Assembly: GCF_003573695.1 (NCBI RefSeq)
Contig: NC_039358.1
Coordinates: forward strand, 156,354,920-156,418,919
Source of the DNA: Papaver somniferum
Taxonomy: Eukaryota > Streptophyta > Magnoliopsida > Ranunculales > Papaveraceae
Length of the DNA stretch: 64,000 nucleotides
Direction: 5' to 3'
The position numbers and the translations under genes are program-made. The number at the start of each line of letters is the position of its first letter. Position 1 is the stretch's first letter. Below the pieces are notes generated by a model that saw only the letters and a list, made by a program, of their open reading frames with translations, did not search any database and had not been told where the DNA came from. Below are positions 10,946 to 21,217 of the stretch, piece by piece.

Positions 10946-11392
10946 GTGAATTATCTTGTTACTGGTCGAATGCCCCAACATTGGGGTAAACAAGATCGTT
11001 CTAGGTTTTTAGCCGAGGTTAAGCACTTCTTTTGGGATGATCCTTATTTATTTAAGTATTGTCCAGACCAGATTATTAGGAGATGTATACCTGAGAGTGA
11101 CCAGTCCAGTATTATTTCCTTTTGTCATGATCATGCTTGTGGGGGTCACTTTAGTGCTAAGAAGACTGCTGCTAAGATATTGCAGTGTGGATTCTATTGG
11201 CCTTCGTTGTTTAAAGACTCCCATAGTTACTGTGTTACTTGTGAGCGTTGCCAGAAATTAGGAACCATTTCCCGTAGGAACATGATGCCCTTGAACCCTA
11301 TTTTAGTTGTTGAGGTCTTTGATGTGTGGGGATTGACTTTATGGGTCCGTTTCCTAATTCTTTTGGTAACCTATACATCCTTGTCGCCGTAG
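10946..11392 (+). CDS. Athila integrase, zinc-binding domain
   Basis: The HHCC zinc finger is visible: H and H in [11 protein letters not shown], then C-x2-C in [11 protein letters not shown]. After VVEVFDVWG the true frame moves (near 11325-11335), so the end of this ORF is out of frame and the first catalytic Asp (DFMGPF in the other frame) is lost from it. Confidence 0.88.
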   Translation: MNYLVTGRMPQHWGKQDRSRFLAEVKHFFWDDPYLFKYCPDQIIRRCIPESDQSSIISFCHDHACGGHFSAKKTAAKILQCGFYWPSLFKDSHSYCVTCERCQKLGTISRRNMMPLNPILVVEVFDVWGLTLWVRFLILLVTYTSLSP

Positions 11393-11841
11393 ACTATGTC
11401 TCTAAGTGGATTGAGGCGGTTGCGTGTAAAACCAATGACCATAGGATTGTGATTGAGTTCTTGAAAAATAATATACTTACACGTTTTGGTACACCGTGAG
11501 CTATAATTAGTGATGGAGGGTCGCACTTTTGTAATGGACCTTTTAGGCTTCTGATGAAGAAATATGGTATTACACATAAGGTAGCTACCCCGTATCATCC
11601 GCAGACTAGTGGTCAAGTAGAGGTTTCCAATAGGGAGATAAAATGTATATTAGAGAAAACAGTTAATCCTAATCGGAAAGACTGGACGTCTAGGCTTACT
11701 GATGCCTTATGGGCTTACCGTACTGCGTTTAAGACCCCCATTGGAATGTCGCCTTATCGGCTTGTGTATGGCAAGGCATGTCATTTACCTGTTGAGTTAG
11801 AAAATAGAGCTTATTGGGCTGTTAAGCAACTAAATTTTTAA
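11326..11841 (+). pseudogene. Athila integrase, catalytic core, broken
   Basis: In one frame: [15 protein letters not shown] (Asp 1), [12 protein letters not shown], a TGA at about 11497-11499 in place of Arg, then [12 protein letters not shown] (Asp 2), [19 protein letters not shown] (Glu), and [29 protein letters not shown]. It stops again with TAA at 11839-11841. All three D, D, E residues exist but are not in one uninterrupted frame. Confidence 0.88.
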
Positions 11842-12222
11842 CTTGACAAGGCAGGAGCCCATAGGAAACTCCAGCTCAATGAGTTGGACGAGATTCGTAT
11901 AGATGCTTACGATAGTGCGAAGGAGTATAAGAACAAAATGAAACTTGTGCATGATAGAAATATTTTACGGAAGTCATTTTCTCTAGGTCAAAAAGTTCTT
12001 ATGTATGATACTCGTTTACATCTTTTCCCTGGGAAGTTACGTTCTCGGTGGACGGGTCCTTTTATTGTTCGCACTGTCTTTCCTCATGGAGCTGTTGAAA
12101 TTGATACACCGGATCGTAGTAGTTCTTCGAAGGTTAACGGTCAGAGATTGAAACCCTTTTTAGATCCCTTTCCTACAGGTGATGTTGAGGAGGTCCCTCT
12201 GGAGGACCCTGTTTACCCTTGA
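11842..12222 (+). pseudogene. Athila integrase C-terminal domain
   Basis: Same frame after the TAA at 11839. It contains LNELDEIRIDAYDSAKEYK, then GQKVLMYDTRLHLFPGKLRSRWTGPF (the SH3-like GPF/Y-type domain) and a short acidic end at 12222. No chromodomain, as expected for Athila. Open from 11884 for 112 codons. Confidence 0.85.
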
Positions 12223-13190
12223 TTGACCATCGAGGAAGTTGTATGTTGTGTATTAGTTTTTGATTTTCTTCACCCAGGTACTATCTTTCCAACTTCTCCT
12301 CGTGTTATTTTACTTTTGGTATTGCTCTTTCATTAGAAACATTGAGGACAATGTTAGATTTAAGTTTGGGGGTGGGGAAGAACTTTTTAGTTGCACTTTT
12401 GAAACTTCTAGCGTCACATGTTATCCGGTTAGCTAAGTTTACATATTGTTTCTCACCGAAAAGATAGAAATTGGAATGCTAGGGATAACAACCTTTTGAG
12501 ACATTAGAAAAAAAGATATTGAGATCCTTGAAATTCAGGAGAGAACTTGTTCCTTTTAGAGGGTAACCGTGATGGACCTAACCATACATGATGGAAAGGA
12601 AAGTAGGTCAGGAAATGCCAGAAAGACAAAGCAACCTCACAATGTAGTCTTAGTTACTGTATTTCGACTCTCTCCCTGTAGAAACTTATCATCATCAACA
12701 AGCGGAGCGACATCAAAATCTATGAAGAAAGTTGAAGACGTTTTAGGTTTAGAAGCAACAATAGAAAAGAATAATTCAAAAATCAAAGTTGAAGTTAAAG
12801 AGCAAATGATATAAGTTGTTAGAATCCATGATACAAGTCGCGAAGATCCAAGTTTTGAAAGTCCTTCTCTCATAGCCATGTAAATTGTTGTCTTGTAATT
12901 TTTGTTTCAAAAAAAAAAAAAATGAAAAAAATCATCGTTACGTTTTGTTCAATAAGGCCAAAGGGAAGTAGAAATTTATAAGTCAAGCAAGAAATCGAAG
13001 AGAAGATTTAATTGTCAAGGTTCTATGAGGTTCGATAGTTTATCATCAACAGTTGAAGACCGAAGAAGACGTTGTTTCTACTGAGCACTATGAGAGAGTC
13101 GAAGAAAGATACATTTGGTTGCTTTGTTAGTCCGCTTTCAATCTGGAACAAGATCTTTCTAGCACTGGTTTAACTCATCACACGTAATTA

Positions 13191-13325
13191 GTCCAGCTGT
13201 GTAGCAAATGTCCCTCTCATCTTTATCTCTCTCCTAATCTTATCCAGCTGTAAAGCAGCGGACGCATCTTACAATGTTTATCTAGCTGTTTAGCGGATAT
13301 CTCTTTATCTAGCAGTGTTGCGGAT
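13191..13325 (+). repeat. Hairpin repeat array upstream of the polypurine tract (element A)
   Basis: Degenerate copies of an AGCTG-T-TAGCGG motif at 13191, 13243, 13280 and 13307. Three fold into short hairpins: TCC-a-GCTG / CAGC-GGA (13243-13262); ATC and GCT with AGC and GAT (13280-13298); ATC and GCA with TGC and GAT (13307-13325). GCT/AGC against GCA/TGC is a compensatory change. Element F has six related copies. Confidence 0.65.
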
Positions 13326-13544
13326 GTGTCTCCCCTTTTCTTCAGTCAACTTTAGAACTGACACCTTTAATTTCTCTGGCATTCTAGTTACTTGGAGATA
13401 GGTTGAGAATATGTATGTCCTCATAGCTCTTTGGATACTTGTGACCAATTAGAAGTAATGGTTTTGTGGGTACACCTCTGGTAAACCCTCCCGAGATTAA
13501 CTCGGTTTTATTTTTTATTAGTTTTTCTCGAGGACTAGCAAATA

Positions 13545-13556
13545 AGTTTGGGGGTA
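13545..13556 (+). other. Polypurine tract of element A
   Basis: AGTTTGGGGGTA directly before the 3' LTR start at 13559, where plus-strand synthesis would be primed. Interrupted by Ts, as is common in Athila; F has a similar GTGGGGGAA at 46711-46719. Confidence 0.6.
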
Positions 13557-13558
13557 TT

Positions 13559-15060
13559 TGATAGACACATTTTTGTGTCTAAATTGTACTCAATGTCTCT
13601 ATTGTTAGTGCTCGATTTTTGTACTAATTTTGATGCTTTGTGTGTTTGTAGGTGTTTTTAGAGAAATACACTTGTGTGGAAAAAGTTGCTCAAAAAGTGC
13701 TATTTGGACCCACGGAGAAAAGTACTAAAGGCACCCTCATTTTGGATAAGGGCACCCCCAGAGCACCCGATGTTAAAGGCACCCGAAAAACGGATTCAAG
13801 GCACTTCTTCTTCATCTTTTAAAAATTGAAATTGGCGGGAAAATAGTCACAGTTGCTGGCAGAATTTCAGACGTGATTTAGTGAGATTTAATCCCTGAAA
13901 CTTAGTGGGTAGACGTGATATGTCATAACAAAGCTGGTATGGGTGTTTGTTTCGATCGAATTTGGCTGGATAACTCGCAAGAATAAAATAGGGAAAGCCA
14001 CGTATGGGAAAGATACTCGGGATTTTTGTGCCATGTTTAGGAGATTTCGTGAGGATATTGCATGTATAACTGCTCTAGTATTAGATAGAAACGTGCTGGA
14101 GCAATTCCGTGTACAACAGGCGCATGAGAAAGCAAATCAGGGAAGAAAATATTCCCGAGAATATTTTTCTTCACTACCGAGTAATGGAGGATTATGTGAA
14201 GTTATTACGTGAGATTTTGTTGTTTCTGGGTTATAAATAGGTGATGGGATATCAGTAAGTGAGAGGATAGTTTGGGAGGGTTTTAGAGCACCACAGAGGC
14301 GAGAAATTGAAGTTGCAGAGAGTCACCATTTCTGCTGCTGCATAGCTGAAGAACACGAAGAACAGACCAGCAAAGACAGTCGTTTTTCTACAGTGATAAC
14401 GACTCACAGCCGAGGGTCGTACAACAGAGGCAGACTTATTTGCTACAACGTTTGCGACACAGAGGCGTGGGTCTTAGAGAAACAGTAACACATATAACTG
14501 TTACAAACTCGGTTTTCATTATATTTCTCCCTTTTCATCATTTGTAAACCATTTTTGAGCAATAATAATGAATTTCGAGCGTGTTTCCAACATGATGATG
14601 TGCTAATTATCTCACAACCAAGGCAATGAGGAAGCTATTTACGCATGAAAAATTTGGTAACTATTACATTTTCTCTAATATTTAATTATAATTCACTCAA
14701 TCACTGCTTTTGTAGAGTTTTAAATTGTTTGCGTAATTTTCCTAATCAGTTGTGATTCAATTAGATAGGTTATGCTTTGTTTAGATAATCTATGCTTAAG
14801 GGATACAATTGATGTTTGAGAATTTGCTTGATTATTATTGAGTTAAGATATAAAGGACTTAAGAGATAATTAGAGTTTTGGATTATTTACCATCATTAAT
14901 TCATGTGTAATAGTGGAATCAGTGTCTTGGTTATTTTCTCATATCTTGAAGTCAATTTTGTAATAAGTTTTCTTTACTTTTAAGTTTTATAAGTCTAAAA
15001 ATCCATTGCTTTCACAAGTCTCAACGAACCTTTTTACTACAACATTATTGAGTCACATCA
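13559..15060 (+). repeat. Element A 3' LTR (1502 bp)
   Basis: Near-identical to 4124-5631 with scattered substitutions and a few small indels, for example a short deletion near 13866 and a four-base insertion near 13923. Ends GAGTCACATCA, followed by the target duplication CTTCT. TATA box at 14231-14239. Confidence 0.95.
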
Positions 15061-15220
15061 CTTCTTCCGTCACTGAAGCAACAACTATTGAAGTCTCAAC
15101 ATCAGTGATAACCCTCTCATGGCCTTGAAGTTCAGATATGGTTGTCTCTTCATCAATAACCCCAGGGTTGCTCGAGTTATCATTATTAGCTCCTGCATTC
15201 TCAACTTCGGTATTTGACAC
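15061..15220 (-). CDS. PMD gene, exon 7, part upstream of the Athila insertion
   Basis: After acceptor AG at 15221-15222 the minus strand reads VSNTEVENAGANNDNSSNPG and an acidic Ser/Thr/Glu-rich stretch to the insertion site. Low-complexity acidic linker typical of disordered regions. Continues at 4118. Confidence 0.65.
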
Positions 15221-15872
15221 CTAATACGAAGATTACATGAGATTAGGATCATCCAAGCATGAAACCGAAGGAAATCATAAAATTTGGCATGGAAGTGAAC
15301 TAATGATACTTAATTTCTTCATTTTACATGCTAGACATCAGCAAAAAATGTGAAAGTCACAAAAACACGTTTTACAACAAGCTCGTCTGAGAAGATTTTA
15401 CACTGCCATGTACAAAACAACTAACCGGGAGCAATTGGTAAAGAATCTAAGGCTTATTTATATACCATTCTCTTCGTATGGATGTTATTTACAACATATC
15501 AAAATTTCATAACAATCGGATGAACGGGCAAAAAGATGTGGTCAAAACATTGGACTACATGACAGCTGAAAATTTTCTGGAAGTCTCCTGGAAGTTTACT
15601 GTTTCGCTGATTTGAGCCCCTAAACGTGCTCAAAACTCTAAAAGCTTCTTTACTAAATCTTGGAAATTTCCTGGGCATAAGGATGCATGGGATATTGTGA
15701 AAATCCGACATCGTATGAAGATTCTACAACGTTTTTCTAAAGGACTGAATTCTGAAATTTCTGGTGACGCGTTTCGACGAAACTTTTCGTGTATTCACAT
15801 GAATTCTCATTCATTCATTCATAAATCAAGAAATTTATGCTTCTATGGATAAGATGCAAGATAAATAATTAC
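15221..15872 (-). other. PMD gene, long intron
   Basis: 652 bp between donor GTAATT at 15872 and acceptor TTAG at 15221. AT-rich, no repeat recognised; contains only short chance frames. Confidence 0.5.
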
Positions 15873-16034
15873 TTGGGTGGACTCCGAAGTGTTCAAGGAC
15901 CCTGGATTGCCCGTATCAATATCAAGAGCACCGTTGCTTTCATTCGGTTTTGAGCTCTGGGAATTTTCTTTATCGCCATTTTCCAAAGATGAACGAACAT
16001 CACCAGTACCCTCCACTTCCATGGCGACATCCTC
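15873..16034 (-). CDS. PMD gene, exon 6
   Basis: 54 codons starting EDVAMEVEGTGDVRSSLENG and ending before donor GTAATT. Acidic, Ser/Asn-rich linker. Upstream intron 16035-16106 (72 bp) has donor GTAAGT and acceptor CCAG. Confidence 0.7.
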
Positions 16035-16106
16035 CTGGATATATTTTCAACAATTAGCATTTATGTCTACAAAGCATCATAATTGGTTATACGAAGAAAT
16101 ACTTAC

Positions 16107-16187
16107 GGCCTCTTCTTCACTCAAGCCAGAAACTGTTTTCCCAGCGGAAGAGAACTGAAGACCGTCAATACTTGATGGAGTAAAATT
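16107..16187 (-). CDS. PMD gene, exon 5
   Basis: 27 codons (NFTPSSIDGLQFSSAGKTVS, then GLSEEEA) between acceptor TTACAG and donor GTAAGT. The upstream intron is 16188-16273 (86 bp). Phase 0 at both ends. Confidence 0.7.
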
Positions 16188-16273
16188 CTGTAACAAAGTA
16201 AAAAACATTGGTTTTGCGATCCTAATTACACGGATGAGAAGAATTCATGGTGAAAGAAATATTGACAACTCAC

Positions 16274-16405
16274 CAAAGAAATCACTGGGGACTTTATGGT
16301 GTTAGGTAACATCTTATAATTCTTATTCCTGCCTTCTCCACCATGAATAGTTGCTTCAGTTTCTGAGAGGTCTACATCGATTCGAGGTCTTACTTTACGA
16401 CCGTC
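16274..16405 (-). CDS. PMD gene, exon 4
   Basis: 44 codons beginning DGRKVRPRIDVDLSETEATI between acceptor CCACAG and donor GTGAGT. The upstream intron is 16406-16479 (74 bp), phase 0. Basic start and acidic centre; no known domain. Confidence 0.72.
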
Positions 16406-16479
16406 CTGTGGAAAATTTTGATGCAATAATCAAAACACAATTGTCATAATTTTATGAAAATTACACAAAGAATACTTAC

Positions 16480-16954
16480 TTGTGAACATCCTGGAGATGT
16501 TTTCCGTTTATCACCACCAGAGAAATGCTTCAGTCTTGGTCGAGTAGCAATCATCTCAGCAGAAGGAGGCTCCTTCACCAAATGTTGATCAACCGTCACG
16601 AAATCGAGTAAACGCCCGAGTTGTTGATCCCAAAAGTTTATGTAACCTGGAGTTACATATGTAATTCGCTCAGAGCTAGGGAACCAGTATTCACTTCCTT
16701 CCACATGTGTGCGGTCTAAACGGGTCATGAGCTGTTCAACCGATGGTTTCCTTCTTCGAAAATTCGGAACACACTGATCCATACCCATTTGCCGAGATAC
16801 TCTATAAATATTGTATTCTTCCACCAAGAATTCGCTATGTATTATTGATATCAGGTGACCAGGAGTGCAACTCAACATAAAAGTCCTCTCGTCGTCACTT
16901 AAATCAGCGCCAGATTTTAAAGTCATACTTTCTTCAGCATTGAAAGTTGTCAAC
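16480..16954 (-). CDS. PMD gene, exon 3
   Basis: Open for about 158 codons (TTFNAEESMTLKSGADLSDD and onwards to TSPGCSQ), then donor GTAAGT at 16474-16479. It follows the PMD core directly and includes WFPSSERITYVTPGYINFWD, which fits the C-terminal part of PMD proteins. Its link to the core exon is unclear: the TAA and the next frame are separated by a putative intron of only 27 bases (16955-16981), too short for a plant intron, so a deletion is likelier. Confidence 0.72.
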
Positions 16955-16981
16955 TGAGAAATATAAGAATGAACTTACACC

Positions 16982-17820
16982 CATGGGAGAAAGTTGAATT
17001 CAGATTCACGGTCTGACACATCAATGAAGCGAGTCTTGAGTCGAGGTTGCTTTGTGGACCAGCGCATGATCCTGGCATTGGTCTTCTCAGAGAAAACATG
17101 GAGAGCATCAACATTCAATCCTTGCAAGATGGTACGTGGAATGGGTGCATAATTCTTGAAACGTTCCCACATCAAAGCTTGAAGAAACATTGTATTGGCA
17201 TAGCATTCAATCTTCATAAAACCATTCGAGATGCTGGAGTCTATAATCAAGGAGTCTAAGTTAGAGTACAAAGAACCCAAGAACAGACTACCTATTGGGA
17301 GTTGCTCACCCTGAGCCATCTTAATTGCAAAAGGAATCACGAACGTCTTCAACAAATTTCCAGTATCTTCAAATACATCTCTGGACAGCCATAAACACAA
17401 GAAAGCAGCAATAGATAACGTACCGTCAATAGGCCACTCCAGAGGAGTATCTCTCGGCCACCAATGTATCAACCAATGAGCATAAAAACCTTTATTTCTG
17501 GATGCCTTATTGATCTCCTTCATTGTGGCTGTCAAGATGTTAAAGATTGCAGTTTCCTCTAAGGAAGAAAGACCTTCAGGAAGGTTACCCGTGATTGGAA
17601 GATGCAACAAAGCAACTACATCTTCTAAGGTAATGGTAAACTCTCCCCATCTGCATATGAAGGAGTGAGTTGGAATACACCAACGAGCAAGTAGAGCTAC
17701 CATACCTCGCGCATCATGAAAAATGAAAAAGTCTCCAGAAGCTTGGATAGCCCGTATTATTTGTGCATCATGCATCTTGGCTCGAACACGAGGAAACCCA
17801 GCATATACCTCGCCCATCCA
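16982..17820 (-). CDS. PMD core domain exon
   Basis: About 280 codons covering the conserved PMD: ARWCIPTHSFICRWGEFTIT, LEDVVALLHLPITGNLPEG (W-GE-TITLEDV-LL-LP-G is the signature), the HWLIHWWPRD region and PFAIKMAQGEQLPIGSLFLG. The frame enters from a different frame than the upstream exon, so a frameshift lies around 17820-17870. PMD is thought to act in nuclear silencing complexes in host genes; here it is transposon cargo. Confidence 0.9.
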
Positions 17821-18175
17821 GAAAACTTTTCTAAAGGCCGTCGAGAAAGCTTGAATTCAATGATTGACGCAGAAAAATATCCTCGTTCAAGACAGAACCG
17901 AATGGCTGCCTGAGGAGTCACCAACTTTTTCTGAGTAACCTCTCTAGGATTTATCAGAAGACGAAATGCTGGAGTTTTGAGACGCTTTTCAGTCTTGATC
18001 CATAAAGAACGCATCCTCTATGTTTGGAACATTCTTGATTCCAGGTGTTTCATCTTCTTCTTCGCCAATGAAAATCTCATCAATGCATGTATAATCCCTG
18101 GAGACATCATTATTTATGCATGTATCATCTCTGGACGCATCATTAGCTTGGGAATCAGACATCCTTGAGAAATAG
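17821..18175 (-). CDS. PMD gene, first coding exon region, frameshifted
   Basis: After acceptor TTACAG (exon from 18175) the first ATG at 18162 opens MSDSQANDASRDDTC and an acidic stretch to a TGA near 17990. The next frame, TEKRLKTPAFRLLINPREVT, carries on to about 17760 and has the feel of the region preceding PMD. At least two frame changes are needed to connect to the core. Confidence 0.65.
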
Positions 18176-19054
18176 CTGTAAGATTCACATAACATTCTAC
18201 TTCAGTATATCATCCATACGAAATGCAAACTTCGACAAGATGATGGAATTATGCACATGGCAAAACATCTACGAAAATGGTAATTCTTAACTCTTACCTT
18301 TTTACGATTCCATTAAACAGTAGTGATTGTGATGCAAGAGTTAACACTTCAAAACTCGTTCATTTCTTCGAAATCTACAAAAAACGAGCGAAACTCAGGT
18401 TTTCATAATATCATAAACACTTCTACTCTGTGAACAATCACCATAGAATCATGAAAACTAAACAATATTTCATCATAAATAATTGTTTACCTCTAAACAC
18501 TTTTCAAAAATCGGATTTTGGTTTTCAAAAAAAATAAATATATATTCATATATATATATATATACATATATATATAACGTCAATTATTCACGTAAAAAAT
18601 AAATTTTGTTGTGTTAATGTGAGTAAAAACTCACGTAAAAAAATATTTTCGTGAACACGTCACGGTTTTACATACAAAAAAAAATTCGTGGATATTCCAC
18701 GGTTTCATAAAAAAAAAAAAAAAAACTTTTCCTTCGAACGATCGTCCTTCTTCGAAACGAAGGTTTATTTCGGTTTTGTGAAAATTCATTCTTTTAAGAT
18801 AAAGTTTTGGTTTCCATGAAAGCTCATAAACAAAATTTTATCACTAGACACAGGTCTATATATAAAAAAAATCCCTCCTAAGTCAGGGATTATTACTAGT
18901 TTCTCAAACTAACGATTGAACGAACATACGTTTTCTAATAAACAAGGGGTTTCTATAAAACTCACACCCATACATGCATATGTATATAACTTCAGCGTGA
19001 AAAACATGAACAACTCATGAAAACAGCAAACAAAAAAAATATTTTGTCGCGTAC
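18176..19054 (-). other. Probable 5'-UTR intron of the PMD gene
   Basis: Donor CAG|GTAC at 19054-19055 and acceptor TTACAG at 18176-18178 bound 879 bp of AT-rich sequence. It includes an (AT)n microsatellite at about 18538-18579 and A-runs near 18711-18724. No coding frame. Confidence 0.5.
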
Positions 19055-19219
19055 CTGGTCGGTGCTGGCCGGAAGTTGGCCGGACGGTGGTGGCGACGGT
19101 CGGCGGCGTTAAAACTCCGACGAAAATTCTGCTCCTCCCTGATGGCGTGAAGGTGATGAAGAGATGAAGGTGGTGGTCGTGTGTAGGTGAAATAAAAAAA
19201 AGGATTAATCCCTTTTATA
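19055..19219 (-). promoter_or_regulatory. PMD gene promoter and 5' UTR exon
   Basis: TATAAAAGG on the minus strand at 19211-19219 is followed by a GC-richer, CT-rich stretch (19070-19150) that would be the first untranslated exon. It ends at the CAG|GTAC donor. A complete own promoter supports independent antisense transcription of the cargo gene. Confidence 0.5.
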
Positions 19220-19505
19220 TCAAATTTTTTTTCCAAAACCTAATTCCACAAGGATTTCCTTTTTTGGGCCAGGACCCGCGAATCCTAAACCGACCAAGGT
19301 TCCATCACCAAATCAGCGGTGCTGCACCATTCTATGCTCGTCAGATGACGCTCTATCATGCCACTGGGATCTTCGTTCAAACCGTAGTTTGCTCGTGCAA
19401 TCGAAAATCCGGTAACTTCTTATCTTACGACTAAGTTCAATTATTACTTTGTTTGTAACTGGAAAATCACCATTCAGTGCTGACCGAGGAACATGACTGT
19501 CCCTC

Positions 19506-19523
19506 ACTAAGCAGGGGACTTAA
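19506..19523 (+). other. Polypurine tract before element D 3' LTR
   Basis: CTAAGCAGGGGACTTAA immediately precedes TGTAGATGGTGG at 19524. Element B has the matching AGGCAAGGGACTTAA before its LTR (read on the minus strand, 30972-30990). This fixes the LTR as a plus-strand 3' LTR. Confidence 0.7.
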
Positions 19524-20244
19524 TGTAGATGGTGGATTTTCGATAAGGGCTAAAATCGTAAAACCATAATTATACGTGCTCCTGCTCCAGCAATCATATG
19601 AGTATTGAGGCTCATGTCTCTTATCGAAGCATGAAAGCTCATGCCACAAGAATATCTTACTAAGAATATTGTCTTTCAGAGTATATGTAGATGTGTAGTC
19701 TCTCAGCTGAGGCAACGACATATCTCATGAATACTGAGCAATTTCAGTAATTACTTCTATATAGAATCGAAATATTGGACGGCTCCTAGACAGCTTGCCT
19801 GCTAGTATAGAGCAATAACGTCTTCAGGATGTAACAATGTTTTCCCTGACTATATAAAAGAAATATGACGCTTCAACAAGCTCATATCACTCAATTCCTG
19901 AATAATTAATGCTCCTAGACGATCGTACTAGTATAGAGTCATCAATTAATTATTCCTAAATTATCAGATTCATTAACTGAATTCCTGGAAAATATTCTAC
20001 ATTATTCATAATATTTTTTTACTTCAATTCATGGTTTTTCCAACAGAATTACATGGGTTAGTAATAAATATTCAACGTACGGGCTTCTGAGCCACTATCA
20101 AGTAAGCCCCGACTAAAATGGTGCAAGTGTACTCAGCAATAATGCACTAACGAGCACCTGAATGCACGAACGAGCATTCCCAAATATGAAGGAACGATGA
20201 ACCTATGCAAAATAGGAAGAAAATAATAAATAATAAAATATTAA

Positions 20245-21030
20245 TAAAGGCGCTGGGGGACTGGGCCCATTAATCGTCCGGTCGTGCCATGGCCAGTCCC
20301 ACGCCCAATTTTATATTTTATCATATTTTTATTATTTTCCTTGATCTCATGAAAATTCCCTTATTTGAACAAAATGCCTTCGTTTCAAGGAAACTCCTCA
20401 GATTTATGGTGTTTCCTTCACATCAAGGAAATAATAAATAATCAGGAAAAGTGTGTGAGGCCAAGCCTACTAGCCGGCCGGTCATGCCCTAGTTGTGGCC
20501 GGTCCCACACCTTGCATTCTTTATTATTCTATTATTATTTCCTTCATCCCATGAAATTCCTTGATTTCATGATGTTTCCTTCAAATCATGGAACTAATAT
20601 ATAAAATTACATAAAATTAGGAAAAACTCACGGGATCGGGCCCCAGCCGACCATGCCCTAGTCGTCCGGTCCTATACGCCCTTATTTTATTATTATTATT
20701 TTTATTTGTTTCCCTCATCTAATGGAAACTCCTTTACTTTAAGGAAAACTCCTTTATTTCAACAAACTCCTTGATTTCATGGTATTTCCCTAAAATCATG
20801 AAAAATAATATAAAATTAGAAAAAAGTGCCATGGGACGGGATGATTGGTCGGCCGGACATGCCTTGCCTATAGTCGGTCCCACACTTCATGATTCCTTCA
20901 TTTTATTATTATTATTTCCTTCATCTTATGAAGTTTCCTCGGTTTGAGCAAAAACCTTGATTTCTTCATATTTTCTCAAATGATTGCTCAAATGCACACC
21001 AGAAAATATCAAAATTCTCAGGACTGAGAC
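20245..21030. repeat. Four tandem units of about 175-205 bp in the D LTR
   Basis: Units begin near 20247, 20453, 20628 and 20827. Each has a GC-rich head with CGGTC/GGCCGG and TGCC--AG--GTC-GTCC, then an AT-rich tail with repeated CTTGATTTCATG and TTTCCTTCAT motifs. Similar GC-rich heads recur at 25125-25185 and 25330-25375 beyond the LINE. Confidence 0.75.
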
Positions 21031-21217
21031 TCGAGCATTTTGGCGACACGAGCATATTACCTTGACCGACCAAGGTTTTCTTTATTTTTTTTTATTTTTT
21101 TTGCTAAATCACATATTTTATTAAAATTAAGGCAAAAGCCAAGACAAAAGTTTACAGGACTAAAATAAGGACTAAATTATTATAGGACAAAAGCAAACTG
21201 ATTTATTTAAACATGAA

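Larger units (their letters stand above)
12223..13558 (+). other. Element A 3' non-coding region, no env ORF
   Basis: Where many Athila elements have an env-like ORF, this copy has 1.3 kb with only short frames (longest about 80 codons, no recognisable similarity or membrane segment). The segment CATTGAGGACAATGTT with AAGTTTGGGGG (about 12341-12372) also occurs in element F at 43313-43346. A-rich run at 12908-12930. Confidence 0.7.
4124..15060 (+). mobile_element. Element A: nearly full-length Athila-type Ty3/gypsy retrotransposon
   Basis: 10,937 bp with LTRs 4124-5631 and 13559-15060, bounded by perfect target duplications CTTCT at 4119-4123 and 15061-15065. Order: LTR, primer-binding site complementary to the 3' end of tRNA-Asp, 1.1-kb leader, gag, protease, RT, RNase H, integrase, 3' non-coding region, polypurine tract, LTR. 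The tRNA-Asp site and the gag type indicate Athila. No env-like ORF is seen between integrase and 3' LTR. The LTRs are near-identical by eye, so insertion is fairly recent, but gag, RT and integrase carry frameshifts or stops, so it cannot move by itself. Confidence 0.95.
3534..18175 (-). pseudogene. PMD (plant mobile domain) gene, split by an Athila insertion
   Basis: PMD proteins (PF10536, 'aminotransferase-like, plant mobile domain') include Arabidopsis MAIN and MAIL1, needed for heterochromatin silencing; the domain also occurs in transposons. This copy is antisense within a Ty3/gypsy remnant. It has a TATA box, a 5'-UTR intron, a start at 18162 (MSDSQAND) and about eight exons joined by 70-90 bp introns with good GT-AG sites, plus one of about 650 bp. 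The C-terminus is coiled-coil-like. Athila element A (4124-15060) sits in the seventh coding exon; joining 15061 to 4118 restores the reading frame. Lesions: a frameshift near 17990-18015, another near 17820, a stop before 16975 whose only splice rescue would be a 27-base intron, and TGA and TAA stops in the exon between 3849 and 4118. A pseudogene today. Confidence 0.85.

Noticed and set aside
12223..13558. env-like gene of the Athila element
   Set aside because: No long frame, signal peptide or membrane segment; only short frames such as 12569-12814.
16955..16981. Intron of 27 bases joining the PMD core to the next exon
   Set aside because: Has GT...CAG ends but is far shorter than any usual plant intron; a deletion or stop mutation is more likely.
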